Shown in pieces: positions 29,135-38,503 of a DNA stretch of 64,000 nucleotides. This DNA comes from Bradyrhizobium cytisi (lineage in GTDB: Bacteria; Pseudomonadota; Alphaproteobacteria; Rhizobiales; Xanthobacteraceae): NCBI RefSeq assembly GCF_008123515.1, contig NZ_VSSR01000001.1, forward strand, positions 87,321 through 151,320. The letters are read 5' to 3'. The position numbers and the translations under genes are program-made. Each line of letters begins with the position of its first letter. Within the stretch, counting starts at the first letter, position 1. The notes below the pieces were generated by a model, which was not told the origin of the DNA, did not search any database, and worked only from the letters and a program-made list of their open reading frames with translations.

Positions 29135-30955
29135 CTATGCGCGAACCCTGACATAGCTGCCCGGGGCGTCCTCGATCGGCGGCAGCGCTTCGCTTCCGAC
29201 GCCGCGCGCAGGCACTTCCTCCGGATCGAGCCCGCCCAGCCATTCGCGCCAGTCCGGCCACCACGAGCCCTTGTGCTCCACCGCCCCCTTCATCCACTGG
29301 GCGACGTTGACGTCCTTGATGTTGTCGTTGGTCCAGTACTGATACTTGTTCGAGGCCGGCGGATTGACGACGCCTGCGATGTGGCCGGAGCCGGACAGTA
29401 CGTATTTCACGGGGCCGCCGAAGAACTGCGAGCCGTACAGCACCGATTCCGCCGGCGCGATGTGGTCCTCGCGCGTGGCGAGGTTGTAGACGGGCACCTT
29501 GACCGTGGAGAGGTCGAGCAGCGTGTTGTCGAGCACCATGGTGCCGGTCGACAGCCGGTTCTCCAGATAGCAGTTGCGCAAGTAATAGGAATGGTTCGCC
29601 TGGGTCATCCGCGTCGCGTCGGAATTCCAGTGCAGCAGGTCGAACGCGCTCGGTTGCTGGCCTTTGAGATAGTTGCTGACCACATAGGACCAGATCAGGT
29701 CGTTGGAGCGCAGCATGTTGAAGGCCATCGCCATCTTGGAGCCTTCGAGCACGCCGGACGCCTTCATGTCCTGCTCGAGCGCTGCGATCTGGTCCTCGTC
29801 GACGAACACGAGGAGATCGCCGGCATGGGTGAAGTCGACCTGGGCGGCAAAGAACGTCGCCGAGGTCACGCGCTGGCGCCGCTTCTCGGCGAGCCAGGCC
29901 AGCGTGGTCGCGAGCATGGTGCCGCCGACGCAATAGCCGGCGGCGTGGACCTTCAACTCGCCGGTGACCCGCTCGATCACGTCCATCGCCGTGAGCGGGC
30001 CTTCCTTCATGTAGTCTTCCCAGCTCTTGGCGCCGAGCCGCTTGTCGGGATTGACCCATGAGATCACGAACACGGTGATGCCCTGATCGACGCACCACTT
30101 GATGTAGGATTTCTCGGGCTTGAGATCGAGAATGTAGAACTTGTTGATCCAGGGCGGGATGATCAGCAGCGGCGTACGCAGCACCTTCTCCGTGGTCGGA
30201 GAATACTGGATCAGCTGCATCATCTCGTTCTGGTAGATCACTTTGCCCGGTGTCGTCGCCATGTTGACGCCGACGACGAGGTTGTCGGGATCGGACTGGC
30301 GGATCTTCAGCATGCCCTTGCCGGCGGCGATGTCCTCCGCCAGCATCGTCAGGCCGCGCGCGAGGTTCTCGCCGCTGCTGGCAACCGTTTGGCGCAGCAC
30401 CTCCGGATTGGTCAGCACGAAGTTCGACGGCGAGATCGCGTTGGTGAGCTGCTGCATGTAGAACTCGGCCTTGCGCCGGGTCTGCGGATCGAGCCCCTCG
30501 GCATCGCGGACGAGCTCCTGCGCCCATTTGGTCGTGAGCAGATAGAGCTGCATCATGAAATCGAAGAACTGGTTCGACTTCCATTCCGGATCGGCAAAGC
30601 GCTTGTCGCGCGGCGAGGGCGCAATCGCGGGTTGGGCCTCCTGGCCGGCCATCCGCCGTGCCGCCGAACCCCAGAGATCGAGATAGTCCTTGGCGAGCTT
30701 GGTCTGGAGGTCGGACGCACGCGACTGGTCCGACAGCCAGTATTCCGCGACCGACGTGAACGTCTTGACGACCTCGGCGATCTCGGCCGGCGGACGGTCC
30801 TGCACCTCGCCGGTTTCGCGCGGCTTGAGATACGCGGCGAGCGCCTTGCCGCCGCTTTCCATGGCCCGCGCGACATTCATCGCGAAGGTTTCCGCATCGA
30901 ACTTCGTTTCAGATTTTGTCCCAGCTTTGGGCGTATCGGTCGTGGCACTATTCAT
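29135..30955 (-). CDS. phaC: Class I polyhydroxyalkanoate synthase
   Basis: 606-residue polymerase that joins 3-hydroxyacyl-CoA units into storage polyester on granules. The catalytic triad is complete: lipase-like box GYCVGG with C342, D497 in TREDHIAP, and H525 in SGSGHIAG. IIPPWINKFYILDL and the W-rich end (KGSWWPDWREWL) are typical of class I. No phaA, phaB, phaR or phasin gene is adjacent. A lipoprotein gene is divergent, leaving 252 bases for promoters. Confidence 0.95.
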   Translation of the reverse strand: MNSATTDTPKAGTKSETKFDAETFAMNVARAMESGGKALAAYLKPRETGEVQDRPPAEIAEVVKTFTSVAEYWLSDQSRASDLQTKLAKDYLDLWGSAARRMAGQEAQPAIAPSPRDKRFADPEWKSNQFFDFMMQLYLLTTKWAQELVRDAEGLDPQTRRKAEFYMQQLTNAISPSNFVLTNPEVLRQTVASSGENLARGLTMLAEDIAAGKGMLKIRQSDPDNLVVGVNMATTPGKVIYQNEMMQLIQYSPTTEKVLRTPLLIIPPWINKFYILDLKPEKSYIKWCVDQGITVFVISWVNPDKRLGAKSWEDYMKEGPLTAMDVIERVTGELKVHAAGYCVGGTMLATTLAWLAEKRRQRVTSATFFAAQVDFTHAGDLLVFVDEDQIAALEQDMKASGVLEGSKMAMAFNMLRSNDLIWSYVVSNYLKGQQPSAFDLLHWNSDATRMTQANHSYYLRNCYLENRLSTGTMVLDNTLLDLSTVKVPVYNLATREDHIAPAESVLYGSQFFGGPVKYVLSGSGHIAGVVNPPASNKYQYWTNDNIKDVNVAQWMKGAVEHKGSWWPDWREWLGGLDPEEVPARGVGSEALPPIEDAPGSYVRVRA

Positions 30956-31207
30956 GAAGGCAACAGTAACGATTCATTCCGTATTCGTCACCGCGAAGCT
31001 CGCTGGTTTCGCGTCAAACACGCGCGAAGATGTGCTGCACTGCGACAAGGCTTCTTGCTTTTGTCACAATCGCAGTGCACCTCTCGCGGTGTGGGCCTTG
31101 GATGATTTCTCGCTCGTACCATTTGTGGGCAGCAATGGTTTGGGCTTGGGCAGGTTGTTGGGTTAAGCTCCCGCAGCCTCGCATGGGACGAGTAGGGGAA
31201 TTCCCAG

Positions 31208-31483
31208 GTGTTTGCGTTTTGGGACCTGCAAAAGTCGCGGCTTGCATGCTGCGCGCTGCTGACGACGGCGATTGCGCTGGGCGGCTGTTCGAGCCAGCTC
31301 GCGGACATGTCGGCCGCCGACACGCCGGCTCATCCGAGGGAGCCCGGTGCCTATCTGCCGGTGCACGATCTGCCGCCGGATCGTGATCAGGCGATCATCC
31401 CGCCCGACCAGCGCGCCAAGATCGAGGCCGAGCTTGCGGCCGCCCGCGACCGCCAGGCCGTCGCCGCCAAGGACGCCAAGTAA
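31208..31483 (+). CDS. Small lipoprotein
   Basis: 91 residues with a lipobox ending in ALGGC (cysteine at 27), so lipid-anchored after signal peptidase II. The mature part is short, acidic and proline-rich (PAHPREPGAYLPVHDLPPDRD) and ends in a helical Ala/Glu/Arg stretch (KIEAELAAARDRQAVAAKD). The start is GTG 31208. Function is unknown. It is divergent from phaC. Confidence 0.7.
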   Translation: MFAFWDLQKSRLACCALLTTAIALGGCSSQLADMSAADTPAHPREPGAYLPVHDLPPDRDQAIIPPDQRAKIEAELAAARDRQAVAAKDAK

Positions 31484-31623
31484 GACCGCCAAGTAAGGAC
31501 CGCCAATCAGGCACGGGACGCCATCGCGGGCACAAGGTAATCGCTGGCGCCCCTGCCACTCCGTGCTAAAAAGACTTCAATTCAGCCGAGAGTCAGGGCG
31601 AAGGAGTTCAGTCCTCGTCACCG

Positions 31624-31658
31624 AAAATCGCTCCAAGCATTTGATTTTAAGCGATTTT
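31624..31658 (+). promoter_or_regulatory. AT-rich inverted repeat in the aminotransferase leader
   Basis: AAAATCGCT at 31624 and AGCGATTTT at 31650 form a perfect nine-pair stem with a 17-base loop, in an AT-rich patch about 83 bases before the aminotransferase start. It could be an operator or an RNA hairpin. No further support is visible. Confidence 0.35.
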
Positions 31659-31740
31659 TGTGTGCAGGGCGAGATCTCCTCGAGGGGTGGTCATCGCCCA
31701 TCGATTCTATCCTGAGCGGTTGCCCGGAGCCCAGAGAGCC

Positions 31741-32961
31741 ATGGACGAGTTTTACCGCATCCGCCGCCTTCCGCCTTACGTGTTCGAACAGGTCAACCGG
31801 GCCAAGGCGGCCGCGCGGAATGCCGGCGCCGACATCATCGATCTCGGCATGGGCAACCCGGATCTGCCGGCCCCGCCACACGTGCTGGAGAAGCTCAAGG
31901 AGACCCTGGGCAAGCCGCGCACCGACCGCTACTCGGCCTCTCGCGGCATCCCCGGCCTGCGCCGGGCCCAGGCCGGCTACTACGCCCGCCGCTTCGGCGT
32001 GAAGCTCGATCCTGATACCCAGGTGGTGGCGACGCTGGGCTCGAAGGAGGGCTTTGCCAACGTGGCTCAGGCGATCACCGCGCCGGGCGACGTCATCCTC
32101 TGCCCGAACCCGAGCTACCCGATTCATGCCTTCGGCTTCTTGATGGCGGGCGGCGTGATCCGCTCGGTGCCGTCGGAGCCGACGCCGCAATTCTTCGAGG
32201 CAGTGGAGCGAGCGATCGTGCATTCGATCCCGAAGCCGCTCGCGCTCGTGGTCTGCTATCCCTCGAACCCGACCGCCTATGTCGCGAGCCTCGATTTCTA
32301 CAAGGACCTCGTCGCCTTCGCGAAGAAGCACGAGATCCTGATCCTGTCCGATCTCGCCTATGCCGAGGTCTATTTCGACGAGAGCAACCCGCCGCCTTCC
32401 GTGCTCCAGGTGCCCGGCGCCATCGACGTCACCGTCGAGTTCACCTCGATGTCGAAGACCTATTCGATGGCCGGCTGGCGCATGGGCTTTGCGGTCGGCA
32501 ATGAGCGCGTGATTGCGGCGCTCGCCCGCGTCAAATCCTATCTCGATTACGGCGCGTTCACGCCGGTGCAGGTCGCGGCGACCGCCGCGCTGAACGGCCC
32601 GGACGATTGCATCAAGGAGATGCGCGACACTTATCGCAAGCGCCGCGACGCGCTGGTGGAATCGTTTGGCCGCGCCGGCTGGGAGATTCCGCCGCCGGAG
32701 GCCTCGATGTTCGCCTGGGTGCCGCTGCCGGAAGCGTTCCGCAGCGTCGGCAGCATGCAGTTTGCGACCCTGATGGTGGAGAAATCCGGCGTCGCGGTCT
32801 CGCCCGGTGTCGGCTTCGGCGAGCATGGTGAAGGATATGTCCGTATCGCCATGGTGGAAAACGAGCAACGGATCAGGCAGGCCGCGCGCGGCGTGCGCCG
32901 CTTCCTTGAAAGCGGCATCGAAACGTTGCACAACGTCGTTCCGCTCGCCAATCGGCGCTAA
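31741..32961 (+). CDS. Class I/II aminotransferase, alanine or diaminopimelate type
   Basis: Pyridoxal-phosphate enzyme of 406 residues. DLGMGNPDLPAP, the N of YPSNPTAYVA, D/Y in LSDLAYAEVYFD and the cofactor lysine in SMSKTYSMAGWRMG are in place. The family includes AlaC-type glutamate-pyruvate aminotransferase and LL-diaminopimelate aminotransferase; the sequence alone does not decide. Linkage to hom (28 bases downstream) favours a role in aspartate-family or linked amino-acid synthesis. ATG 31741 is chosen over the upstream frame start at 31660. Confidence 0.88.
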   Translation: MDEFYRIRRLPPYVFEQVNRAKAAARNAGADIIDLGMGNPDLPAPPHVLEKLKETLGKPRTDRYSASRGIPGLRRAQAGYYARRFGVKLDPDTQVVATLGSKEGFANVAQAITAPGDVILCPNPSYPIHAFGFLMAGGVIRSVPSEPTPQFFEAVERAIVHSIPKPLALVVCYPSNPTAYVASLDFYKDLVAFAKKHEILILSDLAYAEVYFDESNPPPSVLQVPGAIDVTVEFTSMSKTYSMAGWRMGFAVGNERVIAALARVKSYLDYGAFTPVQVAATAALNGPDDCIKEMRDTYRKRRDALVESFGRAGWEIPPPEASMFAWVPLPEAFRSVGSMQFATLMVEKSGVAVSPGVGFGEHGEGYVRIAMVENEQRIRQAARGVRRFLESGIETLHNVVPLANRR

Positions 32962-32989
32962 TTCTCTTCTGCAGGTTCACTAAAGCATC

Positions 32990-34306
32990 ATGGTTGCACC
33001 CCTGAAAGTGGGCATAGCGGGGCTCGGCACCGTGGGCGCCGAAGTTATCCGTTTGATTGAAACCCAGGCCCGCGTGCTAGCGGGCCGCAGCGGCCGCGGC
33101 ATCCGCGTCGTCGCCGTCACTGCGCGCTCGAAGGCCAAGAAGCGCAGCATCGATCTGCGCGGCGTCGAATGGGTGAAGGATCCGGTGGCGCTTGCCACGC
33201 ATCCCGGCATCGATTGCTTCGTCGAGCTGATGGGCGGCGCCGGAGATCCCGCGCTGTCGGCAGTCGAGGCGGCGCTGACGACCGGCAAGTCGGTCGTCAC
33301 CGCCAACAAGGCGCTGCTCGCCAAGCACGGCCTGAAGCTCGCCAAGGCCGCTGAAAAGCACGGCGGTGCGCTGAATTTCGAGGCAGCCGTTGGCGCCGCT
33401 ATCCCCGTCATCAAGACATTACGCGAAGGTCTTGCGGGAACCGGCATCAACCGGGTCTACGGCATCCTCAACGGCACCTGCAATTACATCCTGACGCGGA
33501 TGGAGCAGGAAGGCCTGTCGTTTGCCGAGTGCCTCAAGGATGCGCAGCGGCTCGGCTATGCCGAAGCCAATCCGTCCTTCGATGTCGACGGCCACGACAC
33601 CGCGCAAAAGCTCGCCATTCTCGCCAGCCTCGCTTTCGGCACGAAAGTTGCTCAAAGCGCGGTGTATGTCGAAGGCATCTCCTCCATCGCGCCGGAAGAT
33701 CTGCGCGCTGCCGCTGATCTTGGCTACCGCGTCAAGCTGCTCGGTGTTGCCGTTCGCACGGCCAAGGGCATCGAGCAGCGCGTGCATCCGACCATGGTTC
33801 CAAAAATCTCTTCGATCGCGCAGGTGATGGGTGTCACCAATGCGGTCACGATCGATGGCGAGGGCATTCCGCCGATCACGCTGGTCGGTCCCGGCGCCGG
33901 CGGTGCCGCGACCGCGTCCGCCGTCGTGGCCGATATCGCCGACGTTGCGCGGGGCATCCGAGCCAATCCGTTCGGCCGTCCCATTGCGCAACTGCGCGAC
34001 ACCAAGAAGGCGCCGATGGAGCGGCACGAGGGCGGCTATTACATCCGCCTCTTGGCACGCGATTTCCCGGGCACCGCGGCTGCGATCGCGACCCGGCTTG
34101 CAGAACAGAAGATTTCGATCGAGTCGATCGTGCAGCGCCATCCCAATGGCGGCGCTGCGCCTAGCGACGGCAAGGCGGTCCCCGTGCCCGTCATCCTGAT
34201 CACCTACGCCACGCATGAGGACGCGGTGCGCCGCGCGCTCGCCGCTGTGCAGCACGACAAGGTGATCAGCGGACGGCCGCAGGTGATCCGGATCGAGAAG
34301 AACTAG
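32990..34306 (+). CDS. hom: Homoserine dehydrogenase
   Basis: 438 residues; reduces aspartate semialdehyde to homoserine on the way to threonine and methionine. The nucleotide motif GIAGLGTVGAEVI, the TANKALLAKHG region, the NGTCNYILTRM and the DVDGHDTAQKL catalytic segments are clear. A C-terminal ACT domain (about 350-430, YYIRLLARDFPGTAAAIA) suggests feedback control by threonine. It follows the aminotransferase by 28 bases. Its TAG stop overlaps the first base of a rhizobial palindrome. Confidence 0.95.
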   Translation: MVAPLKVGIAGLGTVGAEVIRLIETQARVLAGRSGRGIRVVAVTARSKAKKRSIDLRGVEWVKDPVALATHPGIDCFVELMGGAGDPALSAVEAALTTGKSVVTANKALLAKHGLKLAKAAEKHGGALNFEAAVGAAIPVIKTLREGLAGTGINRVYGILNGTCNYILTRMEQEGLSFAECLKDAQRLGYAEANPSFDVDGHDTAQKLAILASLAFGTKVAQSAVYVEGISSIAPEDLRAAADLGYRVKLLGVAVRTAKGIEQRVHPTMVPKISSIAQVMGVTNAVTIDGEGIPPITLVGPGAGGAATASAVVADIADVARGIRANPFGRPIAQLRDTKKAPMERHEGGYYIRLLARDFPGTAAAIATRLAEQKISIESIVQRHPNGGAAPSDGKAVPVPVILITYATHEDAVRRALAAVQHDKVISGRPQVIRIEKN

Positions 34307-34354
34307 AGCATGACCCGGAAAGGTGTGAAGCGGTTTTCCGAGCAGGTCATGCTC
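34306..34354. repeat. Rhizobial-type palindromic element overlapping the hom stop
   Basis: GAGCATGACC and GGTCATGCTC pair perfectly and enclose a GGAAA-GTGTGAAGCGG-TTTTCC inner pair. The overall pattern matches a very common short palindrome found between genes in Rhizobiales. Placed directly at the end of hom, it may act as the 3' end hairpin of the message. Confidence 0.7.
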
Positions 34355-34448
34355 AAACATTGAGGCGGTTCGTTCGAACGAACTGTGGGCGTTGCGAGTT
34401 GATGCGGGCAGGGAGTCCTGTCCAAAACTGTTTCGAAGGAGTTAGCCG

Positions 34449-35450
34449 ATGTCGACCCATATTTCAGTGCCGCCGCACGCATTGCTCGAGCGCATTCTCA
34501 CGCTGGAGATCGTGCGCGTGACGGAGCGGGCGGCGGTGTCGTCGGCGCGGTTGCGCGGGCACGGGCAGGAGAAGCCCGCCGACCAGGCCGCCGTCGACGC
34601 CATGCGCCGCGAGCTCAACAAGCTGCCGATCCAGGGCACCATCGTGATCGGCGAGGGCGAGCGCGACGAGGCGCCGATGCTCTTCATCGGCGAGAAAGTT
34701 GGCATGAACGCCGGGCCGGAAGTCGATATCGCGGTCGACCCGCTCGAAGGCACCACGCTCTGCGCCAAGAACATGCCGGGCTCGATCGCCACCATGGCGA
34801 TGGCCGACGGCGGCACGTTGCTGCACGCTCCCGACGTCTACATGCAGAAGCTCGCGATCGGCCCCGGTTACGACAAGGGTGTCGTCGAGCTCGACGCGAC
34901 GCCGGCCGAAAACGTCCGCCGTCTCGCCAAGGCCAAGGGCGTCAAGCCTGAGGGCATCACCGTTCTGGTGCTCGACCGTCCGCGCCATGCCAGCATCATC
35001 GAGAGCGTGCGCTCGACCGGAGCTGCCGTGCGCCTGATCACCGACGGCGACGTCGCCGGCGTGATCCACTGCGCCGACCCCGATAACACCGGCGTCGACA
35101 TGTATCTCGGCACCGGCGGCGCGCCGGAAGGCGTGCTTGCGGCGGTGGCGCTGCGTTGCATCGGCGGCCAGATGCAGTGCCGCCTGATCCTCGATTCCGA
35201 CGAGAAGCGCGAACGCGCCGCCAAGATGGGCGTCAACGATCCCAAGATGATCTACGGCATCGAGGACATGGCGCGCGGCGACTGCTTGTTCGCAGCGACC
35301 GGCGTCACCACGGGCTCGCTGCTCTCGGGCGTCAAGTTCCGCAAGGACGGCGTGATCGAGACCGAGACGGTGGTGATGCGCTCCGTCACCGGCACCGTGC
35401 GCTACATCAAGGCCGAGCATCGCGAGCTCGCGAAGTTCCACCTGGATTGA
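34449..35450 (+). CDS. glpX: Class II fructose-1,6-bisphosphatase
   Basis: 333-residue metal-dependent phosphatase of gluconeogenesis and the Calvin cycle. EGERDEAPML, the metal-binding DPLEGTTLCA and the later EGVLAAVALRCIGGQMQ region match GlpX. It follows hom by 142 bases, a pairing often seen in this bacterial group, and has its own GAAGGAG ribosome site. Confidence 0.94.
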   Translation: MSTHISVPPHALLERILTLEIVRVTERAAVSSARLRGHGQEKPADQAAVDAMRRELNKLPIQGTIVIGEGERDEAPMLFIGEKVGMNAGPEVDIAVDPLEGTTLCAKNMPGSIATMAMADGGTLLHAPDVYMQKLAIGPGYDKGVVELDATPAENVRRLAKAKGVKPEGITVLVLDRPRHASIIESVRSTGAAVRLITDGDVAGVIHCADPDNTGVDMYLGTGGAPEGVLAAVALRCIGGQMQCRLILDSDEKRERAAKMGVNDPKMIYGIEDMARGDCLFAATGVTTGSLLSGVKFRKDGVIETETVVMRSVTGTVRYIKAEHRELAKFHLD

Positions 35451-35458
35451 TGCTCTCC

Positions 35459-35554
35459 GTCATTCCGGGGCGACGCGAAAGCGTCGAGCCCGGAATCCAG
35501 AGATGATGGCGCCAGAATCCGGGTTCGCGCGCGCTCCGCGCGCCCCGGAACGAC
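35459..35554. repeat. Dispersed intergenic palindrome, copy 3
   Basis: The outer arms GTCATTCCGGGG and CCCCGGAACGAC pair at 11 of 12 positions. Inside is a strong hairpin, CGACGC-GAAA-GCGTCG flanked by CCGGG pairs, and a second GCGCGCGCTCCGCGCGCC hairpin. It fills the gap between glpX and the dehalogenase gene. Confidence 0.65.
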
Positions 35555-35579
35555 AACAATAAGAACAAGGGAAGCGCAC

Positions 35580-36299
35580 ATGTCCGACCTCTCCGCCGTC
35601 AAAGCCCTCGTCTTCGACGTGTTCGGCACTGTCGTGGACTGGCGCACCAGCCTGATCACCGACTTCATCTGGTGGGGGAAGGGCCGCGGCATCAGCACCG
35701 ACTGGACCGCTTTGGTCGACGGCTGGCGCGCCGTGTACTCGGCCTCGATGGACGACGTGCGCAAGCACCCCGAGCGCGGCTATGTCATGCTCGATGATCT
35801 GCATCGCCGCTCGCTGGAGAAGCTGGTCGAGCAGTTCGCGATCAAAGGCCTCACCGAAGCCGATCTCGATCATCTCACCAAGGGCTGGCATCGCCTGCAC
35901 CCCTGGCCCGACAGCGTCGCCGGCCTGACGCGGCTCAAGACAAAATTCGTGATCTCGCCGCTGTCGAACGGCAACGTCGCGCTGCTGACCAACATGGCGA
36001 AGTTTGCAAAGCTGCCGTGGGACCTCATCATGTCGGCCGAGCTGTTCGAGCACTACAAGCCCGATCCCGAAACCTATCTCGGCGCAGCAAAGCTGCTGTG
36101 CCTCAAGCCGGACCATGTGATGATGGTCGCAGCCCACAATGGTGATCTCGCCGCCGCGCAGAAGTACGGTCTGAAGACCGCGTTCGTCGCGCGGCCGACC
36201 GAGTACGGTCCATTGCAAAAGATCGATTTCGAGGCCACCGGCAACTGGGACATCGTCGCCAGGGATTTCGGCGGCGTCGCCGACCAGCTCGGCTGCTAG
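35580..36299 (+). CDS. (S)-2-haloacid dehalogenase, type II (HAD superfamily)
   Basis: 239 residues. The nucleophile motif is FDVFGTVVDW with the Asp used for attack on the halogen-bearing carbon; the following R in DWRTS, SPLSNGN, the K in HYKPDPETY and MVAAHNGDL are the type II dehalogenase pattern. It would turn L-2-haloacids to D-2-hydroxyacids. It stands as a single gene, convergent with the THI5-like gene. Confidence 0.88.
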   Translation: MSDLSAVKALVFDVFGTVVDWRTSLITDFIWWGKGRGISTDWTALVDGWRAVYSASMDDVRKHPERGYVMLDDLHRRSLEKLVEQFAIKGLTEADLDHLTKGWHRLHPWPDSVAGLTRLKTKFVISPLSNGNVALLTNMAKFAKLPWDLIMSAELFEHYKPDPETYLGAAKLLCLKPDHVMMVAAHNGDLAAAQKYGLKTAFVARPTEYGPLQKIDFEATGNWDIVARDFGGVADQLGC

Positions 36300-36318
36300 C
36301 GCACGGCCTCGCCGACCC

Positions 36319-37194
36319 TCAAATCCTTCCGAACGCGACCGTCGCCTTGTCGTAGGCGCCGTCGCCCATCGTGCCGGCTTCGAAGATGCCGTGCTTCTCG
36401 ATCCAGTCGAACGACTGCTCGTAGATCTCGCGCGAATAGGGTTCGAACACGATCCGCTCGCCGGGCCCCCAGCGCCTGGTATCCATCGCGGCATGGAATC
36501 GGTCCGGGAATTCGTTCTTGTAGTAGCGGGTGAATAGCTCCGGACGCAGGTCGATGTCGCGCTGGGCCTTCTTCAGCGCCCGGAAGTAGCGCTTGATGTC
36601 CTCGGGCGCCGGATCGCCATTGATCATGGACGCGATCATGAACGTGGTGTCGATGATCTTGCGATAGCCGAGCTGCTCGGCGAAATAATAGGGGCCGTTG
36701 AACAGCGAGGCCGCCTCGCTCTTGCCCTCGAACAGCAGCTCCATCCGGCGGAACAGCATGCCGTCCTCGAAGGTGAGGTTGATCTGGCCGGGCGCCAGAT
36801 ACGGCTCGAGTGCCTGGATCGTCGAATAGTGGCTGCCTGACTGGAATCCGACCGAGATCGGCACGCCGGCGAGATCGGCAGGTGTGCGGATCTTCGAATC
36901 CGCCGGGACGAAAATGCCCGAAGGCGCGACCGAATAGACGTCGGCGTAGAGCTTGGCGTGGCCGTTCGAGGCGGCGACATTGACGGTCCAGTGGCAGGCG
37001 CAGCTGACGTCGGCCTTGCGGCCCTGCTCGATGCTCTGGAAGGCGCCTTCATTGACCTTGTTGTGGTGCTGGCCCTCGGTCGAGCGGATCAGCTCGCGGA
37101 ATTCGTAGTCGAGCCCTTCGTCGCGGAAGTAGCCCTTCTCCTCGGCCACCCATTCCTGCAGGCGGAAATGCGACTCGATCACGAATTTGGTCAT
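36319..37194 (-). CDS. Periplasmic-binding-fold (NMT1/THI5-like) protein without signal peptide
   Basis: 291 residues with the type II periplasmic-binding fold of the NMT1/THI5 and SsuA group (EWVAEEKGYFRDEGLDYEF near the start, PADLAGVPISVGFQSGSHY in the middle). It begins directly with mature-type sequence, MTKFVIESHF, and has no signal peptide, so it may be cytoplasmic and enzymatic, as is THI5. A cysteine/histidine cluster (SCACHW, about residues 66-71) is unlike transporter receptors, though it is not the CCCFC motif of THI5. The LysR gene is divergent and probably controls it. No permease genes are nearby. Confidence 0.75.
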   Translation of the reverse strand: MTKFVIESHFRLQEWVAEEKGYFRDEGLDYEFRELIRSTEGQHHNKVNEGAFQSIEQGRKADVSCACHWTVNVAASNGHAKLYADVYSVAPSGIFVPADSKIRTPADLAGVPISVGFQSGSHYSTIQALEPYLAPGQINLTFEDGMLFRRMELLFEGKSEAASLFNGPYYFAEQLGYRKIIDTTFMIASMINGDPAPEDIKRYFRALKKAQRDIDLRPELFTRYYKNEFPDRFHAAMDTRRWGPGERIVFEPYSREIYEQSFDWIEKHGIFEAGTMGDGAYDKATVAFGRI

Positions 37195-37282
37195 GGCGTC
37201 CTCCGTGTCCGCGTGGCCGTTTTGGCCGTTCGATTGACTGCAGGATAACAAAAGGGGAAGCTCGAGCCATGGCTGCGAGGGA

Positions 37283-38218
37283 ATGTTTCATATGTCGAAA
37301 ATGGAATCTTCCGGGATCGACTTTCGCGATCTGCGCGTGCTCGACGCGCTGATCCGCGAGGGCAGCATCACGCGCGCGGCCGTGAGCCTCGAGACCACGC
37401 AGCCGGCGATCAGCAAGCTCCTGGCGCGCTTGCGGCTGCGCTTCGACGATCCCCTGTTCGTGCGGCGTGGCAGCGGCGTGCAACCGACGGCGCGCGCGCT
37501 CGAGATGGCGGCCCAGATCCGCGCCTTGCTCGAAATGGCCGACCGGTTGTGGCAGGAGCGGCTGCCGTTCGATCCCCGCAAATCCGAGAAGACCTTCAGC
37601 CTGCTGTTGACCGATGTCGGCATGGTGCGGTTCCTGCCGCCTCTGGTCGCGCGCCTTTCCGAACTCGCACCGCGCGTTCAGGTGCGCGCAATCCCGCTGG
37701 ACTCCCGGCACTTCGCCCTCAAGCTCGAGTCGGGTGAGGCTGATCTTGCGCTCGGCGCCTTGCCGCGTGCGGCGGGGCATCTTCGCTCCCAGCGGCTCTA
37801 CTCGGACGGCTACGCAAGCGTCGTGAGACGAGGCCATCCAAGGCCGGCGGCGGCGCGCACGCGTCGGGGATTTCTCGAGGAGAAGCACATCCTGATCACG
37901 GCGTCCGAGACCGGCCATGCGGCCCACCTCGAGACGCAGCGCGTGCTGACGCGCGCGATCGCGCGCACGAACATCCTGTTGCAGGTGCCGAGCTTCATCG
38001 CGGGCGCGATCGTGGCCTCGCAGACCGATGGTGTCGCGACCTTGCCCGCCAATCTGGCCACGATCGTCGCCGAGCCGCTCGGCATGACCGTGTTCAAGAC
38101 GCCGGTGGCGCTACCGCGGATCGAGATCGCGCAATATTGGCACGAGCGTTACCACCGCGATCCCGCTCACCGCTGGCTGCGGTCGATCACGCTCGATCTG
38201 TTCGGCAATCGCGCCTAG
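37283..38218 (+). CDS. LysR-family transcriptional regulator
   Basis: 311 residues. The N-terminal winged helix has VLDALIREGSITRAAVSLE and TTQPAISKLLARLRLRFDDP; the rest is the LysR substrate-binding domain (SLLLTDVGMVRFLPPLV and ESGEADLALGALP). It is divergent from the THI5-like gene with an 88-base gap, the usual arrangement for a LysR regulator and its target. ATG 37283 and ATG 37292 are both possible starts. Confidence 0.9.
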   Translation: MFHMSKMESSGIDFRDLRVLDALIREGSITRAAVSLETTQPAISKLLARLRLRFDDPLFVRRGSGVQPTARALEMAAQIRALLEMADRLWQERLPFDPRKSEKTFSLLLTDVGMVRFLPPLVARLSELAPRVQVRAIPLDSRHFALKLESGEADLALGALPRAAGHLRSQRLYSDGYASVVRRGHPRPAAARTRRGFLEEKHILITASETGHAAHLETQRVLTRAIARTNILLQVPSFIAGAIVASQTDGVATLPANLATIVAEPLGMTVFKTPVALPRIEIAQYWHERYHRDPAHRWLRSITLDLFGNRA

Positions 38219-38503
38219 CGCGATCAAGGGCTCCACCGGCGGTGCCCTCTGAGGTCGCGGGGTACCAGTCTGCGACGGCTCTCGATATTTCGATGGGCAC
38301 ACCTTCGCGTTCTGGAGAGCGCTCAGTGCCTCCATTCGCTTTTTTGAACGAGGATTTATAGAAACGCACGCTTTGATTGTGCAAGTCAATTGGCGTGACC
38401 GCAATTTCTGCCCAGTCGGTGTGCAGGCCTTACATTTGCCCGGCAGCCCCTGTCTGCTACAATCTTTCGGCGCCACAATGACTGTGGCCGCCCAGCAGTT
38501 GTT

